Source of the DNA: an uncultured Enterobacteriaceae bacterium
GTDB lineage: Bacteria; Pseudomonadota; Gammaproteobacteria; Enterobacterales; Enterobacteriaceae
DNA: 64,000 nt
NCBI GenBank assembly: GCA_947631255.1
Contig: CANRKT010000007.1
Location: 1 to 64,000 of the forward strand
Direction of reading: 5' to 3'
Shown here: piece by piece, positions 56,614 through 64,000 of the stretch
How the letters are laid out: each line of letters begins with the position of its first letter
How positions within the stretch are numbered: the first letter of the stretch is position 1
Program-made: the position numbers and the translations under genes
Notes under the pieces: generated by a model
What the model was told of the DNA's origin: nothing
Databases searched by the model: none
Seen by the model: the letters and a program-made list of their open reading frames with translations, nothing else

Positions 56614-57744
56614 TCAGGCGAAGTAACTGAGCAGGGTATGGATAACAGTGCGCTGATTCACCCGCGATAAGTTATAAAACAGCGGCAGTCGCAGCAGGCG
56701 TTCACTCTCTTGAGTCGTGAAACGGTCTTCACCGTGGAAAGAGGTAAACTTCTCGCCTGCCGGTGAGCTATGCAGCGGAATATAATGGAAAACCGCCATA
56801 ATTTCGGCTTCACGCAGGTAAGCAATCAGCGCACTACGATCGTCCATATCCCGTAGTTTGAGATAGAACATATGCGCATTTTGCACGCAACCTTCAGGAA
56901 TGACAGGGAGCTCGATACGCCCAGTGTTAGCCAGTGGGGTCAGTGCCTGGTAGTAGTTATTCCACAGCGCCAGACGCTGCTCATTAATCAGGGTTGCAGC
57001 TTCCAGCTGTGCCCAAAGAAAAGCGGCCTGTAAGTCGGCCATCAGATAGCTTGAGCCAATATCCCGCCACGTGTACTTATCTACCAGGCCGCGGAAAAAC
57101 TGACTGCGATTCGTGCCCTTTTCACGAATCACTTCCGCTCTCTCGACCAGAGCCGGGTCATTAATCAGCGTCGCGCCACCTTCACCACCTGCGGTGTAAT
57201 TCTTGGTTTCATGGAAGCTAAAGCAGCCAATATGGCCGATAGTTCCCAGCGCTTGACCTTTATAGCTCGACATCACCCCTTGAGCTGCATCTTCGACAAC
57301 AAACAGATTATGCTGTTTTGCAATCGCCATGATGGTGTCCATTTCACAGGCAACACCGGCATAGTGCACAGGTACAATGGCGCGAGTTTTATCGGTGATC
57401 GCCGCAGTAATTTTAGTTTCATCAATATTCATGGTGTCCGGGCGAATATCGACAAAAACAATATGTGCACCACGCAATACAAAAGCATTGGCGGTGGAAA
57501 CAAAGGTGTAGCTTGGCATAATAACTTCATCGCCCGGCTGGATATCCAGCAGGATCGCAGCCATTTCCAGGGAGGCGGTACAAGACGGGGTCAGCAGTAC
57601 TTTTTTGCTATGAAATCGCTGCTCCATCCATTGCTGACAGCGACGGGTAAATCCACCATCACCACAGAGCTTGCCACTGCTCATTGCTGACTGCATATAT
57701 TCACTTTCAGTACCAACAACCGGAGGAGCATTAAATGGGATCAT
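56614..57744 (-). CDS. wecE: dTDP-4-amino-4,6-dideoxygalactose transaminase
   Basis: WecE aminates dTDP-4-keto-6-deoxyglucose in the Fuc4NAc branch. The 376-residue DegT/DnrJ/EryC1 aminotransferase has the PLP lysine in SFHETKNYTAGGEGG (about residue 181) and the AAQG block (EDAAQGVMSSYKG). It needs dTDP-4-keto-6-deoxyglucose, whose makers RffH and RffG are missing from this operon. Confidence 0.96.
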   Translation of the reverse strand: MIPFNAPPVVGTESEYMQSAMSSGKLCGDGGFTRRCQQWMEQRFHSKKVLLTPSCTASLEMAAILLDIQPGDEVIMPSYTFVSTANAFVLRGAHIVFVDIRPDTMNIDETKITAAITDKTRAIVPVHYAGVACEMDTIMAIAKQHNLFVVEDAAQGVMSSYKGQALGTIGHIGCFSFHETKNYTAGGEGGATLINDPALVERAEVIREKGTNRSQFFRGLVDKYTWRDIGSSYLMADLQAAFLWAQLEAATLINEQRLALWNNYYQALTPLANTGRIELPVIPEGCVQNAHMFYLKLRDMDDRSALIAYLREAEIMAVFHYIPLHSSPAGEKFTSFHGEDRFTTQESERLLRLPLFYNLSRVNQRTVIHTLLSYFA

Positions 57745-57748
57745 CTTT

Positions 57749-58426
57749 TCACCTGTATAGCCAAAAAGCGGTACTGTCTATCATGGCACCACCTTGAATG
57801 TAGAGTCGCAAAGCCGCCCGGTTACTGACCTGAGTTGCGATACGTAGAGTATTCAAGCCACGCTGCTGGCACCAGCTCTGAGCCGCCGCCATAAGAGCAC
57901 TGCCCATACCACGCCCTGCGAGTAAACCCACTCGCGCTTCTTGTGCATTAAGCTGTCTGAGTGTCACAAACCCCTGGATAACATCGGCTTGTGTGAGTAA
58001 TAAACATTGATTATCAAAGGTGCCATAGACAGCATTTTCCACCCACTGAGCATAAAAGCGGCCACTGTCTTGGGGTTGATACCAAGGCGTGCGAAACCGG
58101 CTTTGCTGAAAAGCACGAGCGGCGTTTTCTCTCAGAACATCAATGTGTTCAACCTGCGCAACCTCAAAATGCGCAGCCGTCTGGTGCTGTTCCACTTGCA
58201 GGCAAAGGTCTACTTCCCCTTCTACAAACTGGAAACCTAACGCCTGCAAGCCATCCAGTAAGTCCGTGCGGTGTGCAGGGATTTTCGCCTGCACCCGTGA
58301 CCAACTGTTCAGCTGCTTTTGCGTTAGCGGCTCAGCATCTTCACTGATACACACCTGGCTGCTGTTCACACCAAAAAACTGGTTTTCCCAGCTCAGTGGC
58401 TCAAGTGTTGCGTGAATGGCCGGCAT
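57749..58426 (-). CDS. wecD: dTDP-fucosamine acetyltransferase
   Basis: WecD acetylates dTDP-Fuc4N to dTDP-Fuc4NAc. The 225-residue protein is a GNAT acetyltransferase, with the acetyl-CoA loop LLAGRGMGSALMAAAQSW. The ATG at 58426 overlaps the wecC stop (TAATG) and lies about 10 bases after AAGGAG; a GTG six bases upstream is too close to that site. In E. coli rffG and rffH lie between wecC and wecD; here the two genes are coupled directly. Confidence 0.94.
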   Translation of the reverse strand: MPAIHATLEPLSWENQFFGVNSSQVCISEDAEPLTQKQLNSWSRVQAKIPAHRTDLLDGLQALGFQFVEGEVDLCLQVEQHQTAAHFEVAQVEHIDVLRENAARAFQQSRFRTPWYQPQDSGRFYAQWVENAVYGTFDNQCLLLTQADVIQGFVTLRQLNAQEARVGLLAGRGMGSALMAAAQSWCQQRGLNTLRIATQVSNRAALRLYIQGGAMIDSTAFWLYR

Positions 58427-59688
58427 TAACACCAGACTCCTTTGGTATCAACAATCCAGGATTGTGTTATCTGCTCACTCTTGATGGCTTTAAATTCGTT
58501 ATGGTCAACCAGCAACACTAAGACGTCCGCTTGCTGTAACGCCTGTTCTACCGAGACCAGCTCACTATTAGCCGCTAATTTTTTAGGAAGCACATGAATA
58601 TTAGGTTCGACGGTCAGTGTTTTACCGCTATGCCAGTCGGCCAGGGTAACAGCAATATTCATTGCCGGACTTTCGCGTAAATCATCGATATTCGGCTTAA
58701 ATGACAATCCAAAGCAGGCAAGGGTCACTTCACTCGCACGGCGATCGGTCTCAGACAGGCAATCGGCTATTGCCGCTTTTACCTGCTCAATCACCCACAG
58801 CGGTTTGCCGTCATTCACTTCGCGAGCCGTCTGAATAAGGCGCGCATGTTCCGGACTTTGTGCCACGATAAACCAAGGATCGACCGCGATACAGTGCCCA
58901 CCTACGCCAGGACCTGGCTGTAAAATATTCACTCTGGGATGACGATTAGCAAGGCTAATCAGTTCCCAGACATTAATGCCATTGTTAGCACAGATAAGCG
59001 AAAGCTCATTGGCAAAGGCGATGTTCACATCACGAAAACTATTTTCGGTCAGCTTACACATTTCCGCAGTACGTGAGTTTGTTACAACGCACTCACCTTC
59101 GAGGAAAATATTGTATAGCTCACATGCCCTGGCAGAACAGGTCGCCGTCATACCACCAATGACGCGATCATTTTTAATCAGCTCAACCATCACCTGGCCG
59201 GGAAGAACGCGCTCCGGGCAGTAGGCAATATTGATATCTGCATGCTCTCCGGCCTGCTTCGGGAAACTGAGATCCGGACGTAACGCCGCCAGCCAGTCAG
59301 CCATCTGTTCCGTGGTACCCACCGGTGATGTCGACTCCAGAACCACCAGCGCGCCTTTTTTTAAGACCGGCGCAATCGATTCAGCAGCGGCTTTGACATG
59401 AATCAGGTCTGGTTCATGAGAGCCTTTAAAAGGTGTTGGAACTGCAATCAGGTAGGCATCAGCAGCGACCGGAGATGTGACAGCACGTAAAAAGCCATTG
59501 TCGACGGCTGTTTTCACAACGATATCTAAATCAGGTTCAACAATGTGGATCTCACCACGATTAATGGTGTCTACGGCATGCTGATTAACATCAACCCCGA
59601 TAACCTGACACTGACGAGAAGCAAAGGCTGCCGCGGTCGGTAAACCGATATAGCCCAAGCCAATAACGGATATAGTTGTAAAACTCAT
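58426..59688 (-). CDS. wecC: UDP-N-acetyl-D-mannosamine dehydrogenase
   Basis: WecC oxidises UDP-ManNAc to the uronic acid. The 420-residue UDP-sugar dehydrogenase has the N-terminal NAD motif [15 protein letters not shown] and the catalytic cysteine in [15 protein letters not shown]. It overlaps wecB by four bases. Length equals E. coli WecC. Confidence 0.96.
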   Translation of the reverse strand: MSFTTISVIGLGYIGLPTAAAFASRQCQVIGVDVNQHAVDTINRGEIHIVEPDLDIVVKTAVDNGFLRAVTSPVAADAYLIAVPTPFKGSHEPDLIHVKAAAESIAPVLKKGALVVLESTSPVGTTEQMADWLAALRPDLSFPKQAGEHADINIAYCPERVLPGQVMVELIKNDRVIGGMTATCSARACELYNIFLEGECVVTNSRTAEMCKLTENSFRDVNIAFANELSLICANNGINVWELISLANRHPRVNILQPGPGVGGHCIAVDPWFIVAQSPEHARLIQTAREVNDGKPLWVIEQVKAAIADCLSETDRRASEVTLACFGLSFKPNIDDLRESPAMNIAVTLADWHSGKTLTVEPNIHVLPKKLAANSELVSVEQALQQADVLVLLVDHNEFKAIKSEQITQSWIVDTKGVWC

Positions 59689-60815
59689 GATACTACCTGA
59701 CTTTGTTTCAATACATTCAAAATGCGGCGACAGGCTTGACCGTCACCATAAGGGTTGTACGCCCGACTCATCATCTGATAACTCTGGTCATTGTGTAACA
59801 GCTCATTCACTGCCGTAATAATTGTCTCTTCATTCGTGCCGACTAGGCGTACGGTGCCAGCCTCAACCGCCTCTGGCCGTTCAGTGGCTTCTCTCATCAC
59901 CAGCACAGGTTTACCTAAAGAGGGAGCCTCTTCCTGGATACCACCTGAATCAGTCAGAATCAGCCAGGCTTTATCCATCAGGTAAACAAAGGGGAGATAC
60001 TCTTGTGGCTCAATCAGAATAACGTTATCAACATGCCCCAGAATACGCCCGACAGGCTCTCTGACATTAGGATTCAGGTGGACCGGATAGACTATCTGCA
60101 CATCGCTGTTTTGTGAGGCAATCGTCGCCAGTGCATGGCAGATATGCTCAAAGCCACTACCAAAGCTTTCTCGACGATGCCCGGTAACCAGAATCATTTT
60201 TTTGCTGCTATCAAGAAACGTATGGTGCTGTTCGAGGGTCTGACGCAAAGACTCCGTAGATAACATTCGGTCACGTACCGTAATCAGGGCATCAATAACC
60301 GTATTTCCGGTAACATGAATTTGCGTATCAGGCACATTTTCTCGTAACAAATTTTGCCGAGAATTTTCTGTTGGCGCAAAGTGCCAGGTCGCGAGATGTC
60401 CTGCCAGAATGCGATTAGCCTCTTCAGGCCAAGGGGAATAAATGTCACCCGTACGCAGCCCGGCCTCAACATGCCCGACATGAATACGCTGATAAAATGC
60501 GGCAAGACTTGCAGCAAAGGTTGTCGTGGTATCACCGTGCACCAGAACGATATCAGGCTTAAATGACTCAAGGATTGGTTTCAGTCCTGCAAGGATCCGG
60601 CAGGTAATTTCTGTGAGCCCTTGCCCCGGCTGCATGATATCCAAATCATAATCCGGTTGAATAGAGAACAAGCTTAATACCTGATCTAACATCTCCCTAT
60701 GCTGTGCCGTCACACAGACTCTCGCGTCAAAAAATGCGTCACGCGATAATGCATCAACCAAAGGTGCCATTTTTATGGCCTCAGGTCGTGTGCCAAAAAC
60801 AGTTAACACTTTCAC
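59685..60815 (-). CDS. wecB: UDP-N-acetylglucosamine 2-epimerase (non-hydrolysing)
   Basis: WecB converts UDP-GlcNAc to UDP-ManNAc. The 376-residue epimerase has the N-terminal [15 protein letters not shown], the active-site region [18 protein letters not shown] and [21 protein letters not shown]. It matches the family length. It is the third gene of the wec operon, separated from wzzE by an ERIC element. Confidence 0.97.
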   Translation of the reverse strand: MKVLTVFGTRPEAIKMAPLVDALSRDAFFDARVCVTAQHREMLDQVLSLFSIQPDYDLDIMQPGQGLTEITCRILAGLKPILESFKPDIVLVHGDTTTTFAASLAAFYQRIHVGHVEAGLRTGDIYSPWPEEANRILAGHLATWHFAPTENSRQNLLRENVPDTQIHVTGNTVIDALITVRDRMLSTESLRQTLEQHHTFLDSSKKMILVTGHRRESFGSGFEHICHALATIASQNSDVQIVYPVHLNPNVREPVGRILGHVDNVILIEPQEYLPFVYLMDKAWLILTDSGGIQEEAPSLGKPVLVMREATERPEAVEAGTVRLVGTNEETIITAVNELLHNDQSYQMMSRAYNPYGDGQACRRILNVLKQSQVVS

Positions 60816-60877
60816 AATGATTCTCTTATGTTGGAAAGGTGGGGAACAATCCGTAACTTCCTACCTGGGAAGGCATC

Positions 60878-61001
60878 TATCCCCGTCATACTTCAGGTTA
60901 CAGGTACGTTGACTGCGTTTACTCACCGAATCACTTACCGGAGTAAGTGTCATCGGCTTTCTTTACGCGACGCTACCAGAAACTCACATTATTTTTGGAT
61001 C
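60878..61001. repeat. ERIC/IRU repeat between wzzE and wecB
   Basis: About 124 bases match the enterobacterial ERIC consensus from the TATCCCCGTCATACTTCAGG end, through a CGTTGACTGCGTTTACTCACC block and the central inverted pair ACTTACCGGAGTAAGT, to an ATTATTTTTGGAT end. Its outer edge reaches the wzzE stop codon. It lies inside the wec operon, so it is transcribed and can fold in the mRNA. Confidence 0.85.
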
Positions 61002-62047
61002 TAGAGTGTGTTTTTACGGCGGGCCAATGCTATGCCGGCACCAATAAGTGCCCCTACTGCCCCCCACATAATCATCAAGAATGCACGACGAGGACTATCA
61101 CGCTTAACCGGCTCTTCGGGTGTGCGTAAATAGCGATAGGTTTGAAAATGATTATAGATAACTGGACCAATATTTAATGTGCTTAACAACGCTATATTTT
61201 GGTCATAATCGAGGCTGGAGGCTGGCCCCATTGCCTGAAGATTTTCCAGACGGGCTTGTAACATTGGACGTCCCAACATAAACATTTCTAAGTCGGGGAT
61301 CTCATCAACCGGAGTGTCGGTAATGCTACGCGTGATATTCTGCTGCTGGGCAATTTTCAAAGCTTCTTCGATGCTTTTCAATTTGCGATCATAAATAGCT
61401 TTGGCGACAGCTTCCTCTCGCTTAACCAGGGCATTCAACTGTGTGGTTTTTGCCGCCCAGCGCCCTGAAAGTTCACTATTAAGATCTCCTGAGGCACGCT
61501 GACTAGCGAAAGCAACATACTGACGTAATAGATTATTAGCCTCAGGTGCTGTTTCCGCCACTAACCTGACACTATCATTGATACTCTTGGCAGAATCACC
61601 CGGAGTAAACTGGATATCATTAATCAGCTCATCCAGCAGTACCGCGTCAGGGCGACTGTCGCCTACCTGGCGTTGCTTGTAATAATCCGTCTGCAGCCAG
61701 AATTCACGCCGGGTATCATAGGCCGCAAGTTGTCGGATAAACTCTTTATAAGCACTCTCTAGTACCGACGGTTGATCGACCGGAACCATACTCGCCTGTA
61801 AGTCCTGAGTACGCAGAAACTGTTGTTGAGTGTAGTAAGGCCCCAGCATGCTTACCGTTGGGGTATCAGTAATTGCTGTCGCACTCCACTCTTGCCGGGC
61901 TAAAAAGGTATACAGCAACGCTATCAATGAAAAAATAACAGCAATACCCACGACCCAAATTTTTCCTTGCCACAGTGAGCGAAACAGCCCTCGAATATCC
62001 AGTTCGTTGTCTATTATCACCTGCCTGCCTAATCTGTGTTCTTGCAT
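61001..62047 (-). CDS. wzzE: ECA chain-length regulator WzzE
   Basis: WzzE sets ECA chain length as a polysaccharide co-polymerase. The 348-residue length equals E. coli. It has one membrane helix near the N-terminus (WVVGIAVIFSLIALLYTFL), a coiled periplasmic domain, and a C-terminal helix with GAVGALIGAGIALARRK. It begins 19 bases after the wecA stop. Confidence 0.95.
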   Translation of the reverse strand: MQEHRLGRQVIIDNELDIRGLFRSLWQGKIWVVGIAVIFSLIALLYTFLARQEWSATAITDTPTVSMLGPYYTQQQFLRTQDLQASMVPVDQPSVLESAYKEFIRQLAAYDTRREFWLQTDYYKQRQVGDSRPDAVLLDELINDIQFTPGDSAKSINDSVRLVAETAPEANNLLRQYVAFASQRASGDLNSELSGRWAAKTTQLNALVKREEAVAKAIYDRKLKSIEEALKIAQQQNITRSITDTPVDEIPDLEMFMLGRPMLQARLENLQAMGPASSLDYDQNIALLSTLNIGPVIYNHFQTYRYLRTPEEPVKRDSPRRAFLMIMWGAVGALIGAGIALARRKNTL

Positions 62048-62066
62048 TACGTCCCCAGTTGTCAGG

Positions 62067-63164
62067 TTAAACTTTTACGCCATTAGACCCATTCTTACGA
62101 ATACGACGTTTATGTCTTCTAATAAACCGTGCCACTTTCCAGGCATGTTTAATACAGTAGTCGTACAGTACAAATGCAAGCAAGAACAATGCCAACATTA
62201 CCCACTCAGGAACAAATTTCATCTGTTCACCGATTATACCAACAGCAGCCAGTAATATCGCCGCGAGGGTAATCAACACAAAAGCCTGACGAGAAGTAAA
62301 ACCAGAACGCATAATTAAATGGTGTATATGCTGGCGATCAGGAGAGAAAGGGCTCATCCCTTTTCTTAAGCGACGATACATAATCGCCACCATATCCATC
62401 AGAGGAATCGCAATAATCCACAGTGCAGTAACAGGACTAATAGAATGCGTATCACCTTGGGTCGCTTCCAACAAAATCCAGATGACGGTAAAACCAATCA
62501 AGGTGCTTCCAGCATCCCCCATAAAGACTTTAAAACGGCGTCCCATAACTCCCAGATTTAATAAAATATAAGGCAGAATTGCTGCAATCATCGCAAAGCA
62601 CAACATTGCCAAGCTATATTGCCCAGCCATTACTAAGATTATTCCTATAGCGCCAAAGGATACTGATGATAACCCGCCCAGCAAACCATCAATACCATCC
62701 ACCATATTAAAGGCATTGATTGCTGCCCATACTGCAAATAGCGTCAGAAAATAACCAAACGGCCCCAGGGCCATATCAAAGTTTCCAAAAATATAACCGA
62801 GGCTCGCGAGATGTAAGTCTGCAAAAACCATCATAATAATGCCGACAATAGCCTGGATTGACGCACGAATTTTTACACTAATATCAAAACGATCGTCTAA
62901 AGCACCGATAAACACTAGTACACCGGCACAAAGGATATAAAGGGAGGCATGCGGGATATAATACTGTGCAATGAGGAGTGCAAAGCATATTCCTGCGTAA
63001 ACAGAAATACCCCCGACTAATGGAATCAATCCTTGATGCCGTTTGCGAAAATTAGGTTTATCAACCAATCCGATTTTTTTAGCCACTCTTCTTGCGAAGA
63101 ATATAAATACGCTAGTGAATAAAAAAACCAGGGTTAAATCAGTTGCAGCATTAATTAGATTCAC
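62067..63164 (-). CDS. wecA: UDP-GlcNAc:undecaprenyl-phosphate GlcNAc-1-phosphate transferase
   Basis: WecA starts ECA (and often O-antigen) synthesis by attaching GlcNAc-1-P to undecaprenyl phosphate. The 365-residue, 11-helix protein has the catalytic ALDDRFD, NAFNMVDGIDGL, VFMGDAGSTL and the HIHH loop. The start is GTG (63162-63164) as in E. coli, giving MNLINAATDL. It is the first gene of the operon, 358 bases after rho. Confidence 0.96.
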   Translation of the reverse strand: MNLINAATDLTLVFLFTSVFIFFARRVAKKIGLVDKPNFRKRHQGLIPLVGGISVYAGICFALLIAQYYIPHASLYILCAGVLVFIGALDDRFDISVKIRASIQAIVGIIMMVFADLHLASLGYIFGNFDMALGPFGYFLTLFAVWAAINAFNMVDGIDGLLGGLSSVSFGAIGIILVMAGQYSLAMLCFAMIAAILPYILLNLGVMGRRFKVFMGDAGSTLIGFTVIWILLEATQGDTHSISPVTALWIIAIPLMDMVAIMYRRLRKGMSPFSPDRQHIHHLIMRSGFTSRQAFVLITLAAILLAAVGIIGEQMKFVPEWVMLALFLLAFVLYDYCIKHAWKVARFIRRHKRRIRKNGSNGVKV

Positions 63165-63522
63165 AATGCAGACTCTCTGAGAAATATGTTGTCATGGGGT
63201 GAATAAAACCAAAGATCACTCTGCCCTATGGGAGTATAGACTGACTCTCATTGAACAATGATATTTGATTACTCTTAATCAAATGATGAATGTATGTTTA
63301 CAGTAGCTTCATCCGTTGAACGGAGCCGTCTGTATATCGTATCGGGGAAGAAAGAAAAACGCCACGACTAAGCGTGGCGTTTTTGAATATTTATACATAA
63401 CTTAAATTATTTTGTTACAGAAGGGGGTAAAAATACCCCCATCCTGGAGAACGCATTAACAACTGGTAACCAAGATGGGTGAATCAAACGCACATTCCGT
63501 CACTAATAATATGACAGAGATA
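63165..63522. other. rho-wecA intergenic region
   Basis: Apart from the rho terminator (63355-63384) this region contains no gene. It must carry the wecA promoter. I found no ops/JUMPstart motif. The AT-rich section 63240-63320 is the most likely promoter area. Confidence 0.5.
63355..63384 (-). terminator. Terminator of rho
   Basis: AAAAACGCCACG (63355-63366) and CGTGGCGTTTTT (63373-63384) form a 12-base stem with a 6-base loop and T-runs on both strands. Confidence 0.85.
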
Positions 63523-64000
63523 TTACGAACGCTTCATCATATCGAAGAAATCGTCATTCGTTTTCGTCATGGCTAATTTATTGATCAGGAACTCCATCGC
63601 ATCAATCTCACCCATTGGATGAATAATTCTGCGTAGAATCCACATTTTCTGTAGCTCTTCTTGTGAAGTCAGCAACTCTTCTTTACGGGTACCAGAACGG
63701 TTATAGTCAATCGCCGGGAAAACGCGTTTTTCAGCAATCTTACGTGAGAGATGCAGTTCCATGTTGCCGGTACCTTTAAACTCTTCATAGATAACTTCAT
63801 CCATTTTAGAGCCGGTATCAACAAGCGCAGTTGCGATGATAGTCAGGCTACCACCCTCTTCAACATTACGTGCAGCACCAAAGAAACGCTTAGGACGATG
63901 CAGGGCGTTAGCATCGACCCCCCCCGTCAGGACTTTACCTGAAGCAGGCACTACGGTGTTATAAGCACGAGCCAGACGGGTAATAGAATCAAGCAGGATG
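63523..64000 (-). CDS. rho: Transcription termination factor Rho, C-terminal part
   Basis: The window edge cuts the gene, leaving about 159 C-terminal codons. The visible part is nearly identical to E. coli Rho and includes the R-loop/Q-loop region ([40 protein letters not shown]) and the end [14 protein letters not shown]. Rho is the hexameric RNA helicase for factor-dependent termination. Confidence 0.97.
   Translation of the reverse strand, partial: ILLDSITRLARAYNTVVPASGKVLTGGVDANALHRPKRFFGAARNVEEGGSLTIIATALVDTGSKMDEVIYEEFKGTGNMELHLSRKIAEKRVFPAIDYNRSGTRKEELLTSQEELQKMWILRRIIHPMGEIDAMEFLINKLAMTKTNDDFFDMMKRS

Noticed and set aside
63165..63522. JUMPstart/ops element in front of wecA as an RfaH target
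   Set aside because: No GGCGGTAG on either strand between rho and wecA.

Overview
The window is a stretch of enterobacterial core chromosome matching the E. coli 84-86 min region from the rrnA side of hemG to rho, read in reverse orientation. Almost every gene is an obvious orthologue of an E. coli gene, with E. coli-like lengths, start codons and translational overlaps. Base composition is moderate, close to 48% GC by eye. Several features separate it from E. coli: a second-type (Mg-type) hemB next to rfaH, a glmZ gene with a complete sigma-54/GlrR promoter, ERIC repeats, and absence of rhtC, pldA, yigF/yigG, aslA/aslB and rffG/rffH from their usual places. This suggests an Enterobacterales member outside the Escherichia/Salmonella group, perhaps near Yersiniaceae, Hafniaceae or Budviciaceae. 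I cannot fix the genus from sequence alone.

Layout. 1-200: P1/P2 promoters of a ribosomal RNA operon leaving the window to the left. 0.2-10 kb: hemG, trkH, yigZ, pepQ; divergent fadBA behind a FadR operator; fre and ubiD. 10-20 kb: rfaH, hemB, tatD, tatCBA, ubiB-ubiJ-ubiE, rmuC and udp, the last with a CRP/CRP promoter spaced like deoP2. 20-31 kb: a dienelactone hydrolase homologue (ysgA) lacking its catalytic Cys, metE/metR, yigM, yigL, pldB, rhtB, recQ and yigI. 31-35.4 kb: rarD, then about 2.5 kb of decayed mobile DNA (an IS110-like fragment, an internally deleted IS256-family transposase, a frameshifted Rpn/YhgA nuclease) before corA.

35.4-49 kb: uvrD with a LexA box, yigB-xerC-yigA-dapF-lptM, cyaY, cyaA (UUG start) and hemCDXY. 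49-50.5 kb: the sRNA gene glmZ and a five-tRNA operon (Arg-His-Leu-Pro-Pro). 50.5-63.2 kb: yifK and the enterobacterial common antigen operon wecA-wzzE-wecB-wecC-wecD-wecE-wzxE-wecF-wzyE-wecG. 63.5-64 kb: the 3' end of rho.

Connected functions: haem synthesis (hemG, hemB, hemCDXY), ubiquinone synthesis (ubiD, ubiB, ubiJ, ubiE), fatty-acid oxidation (fadBA), Tat export, and envelope polysaccharide control (glmZ regulating amino-sugar supply, wec making common antigen, rfaH as anti-terminator). I see no evidence for an undescribed multi-gene system. The best leads are the glmZ regulatory region, the Cys-to-Gly change in ysgA, the missing rffGH pair, the tandem proM duplication and the mobile-DNA graveyard between rarD and corA.
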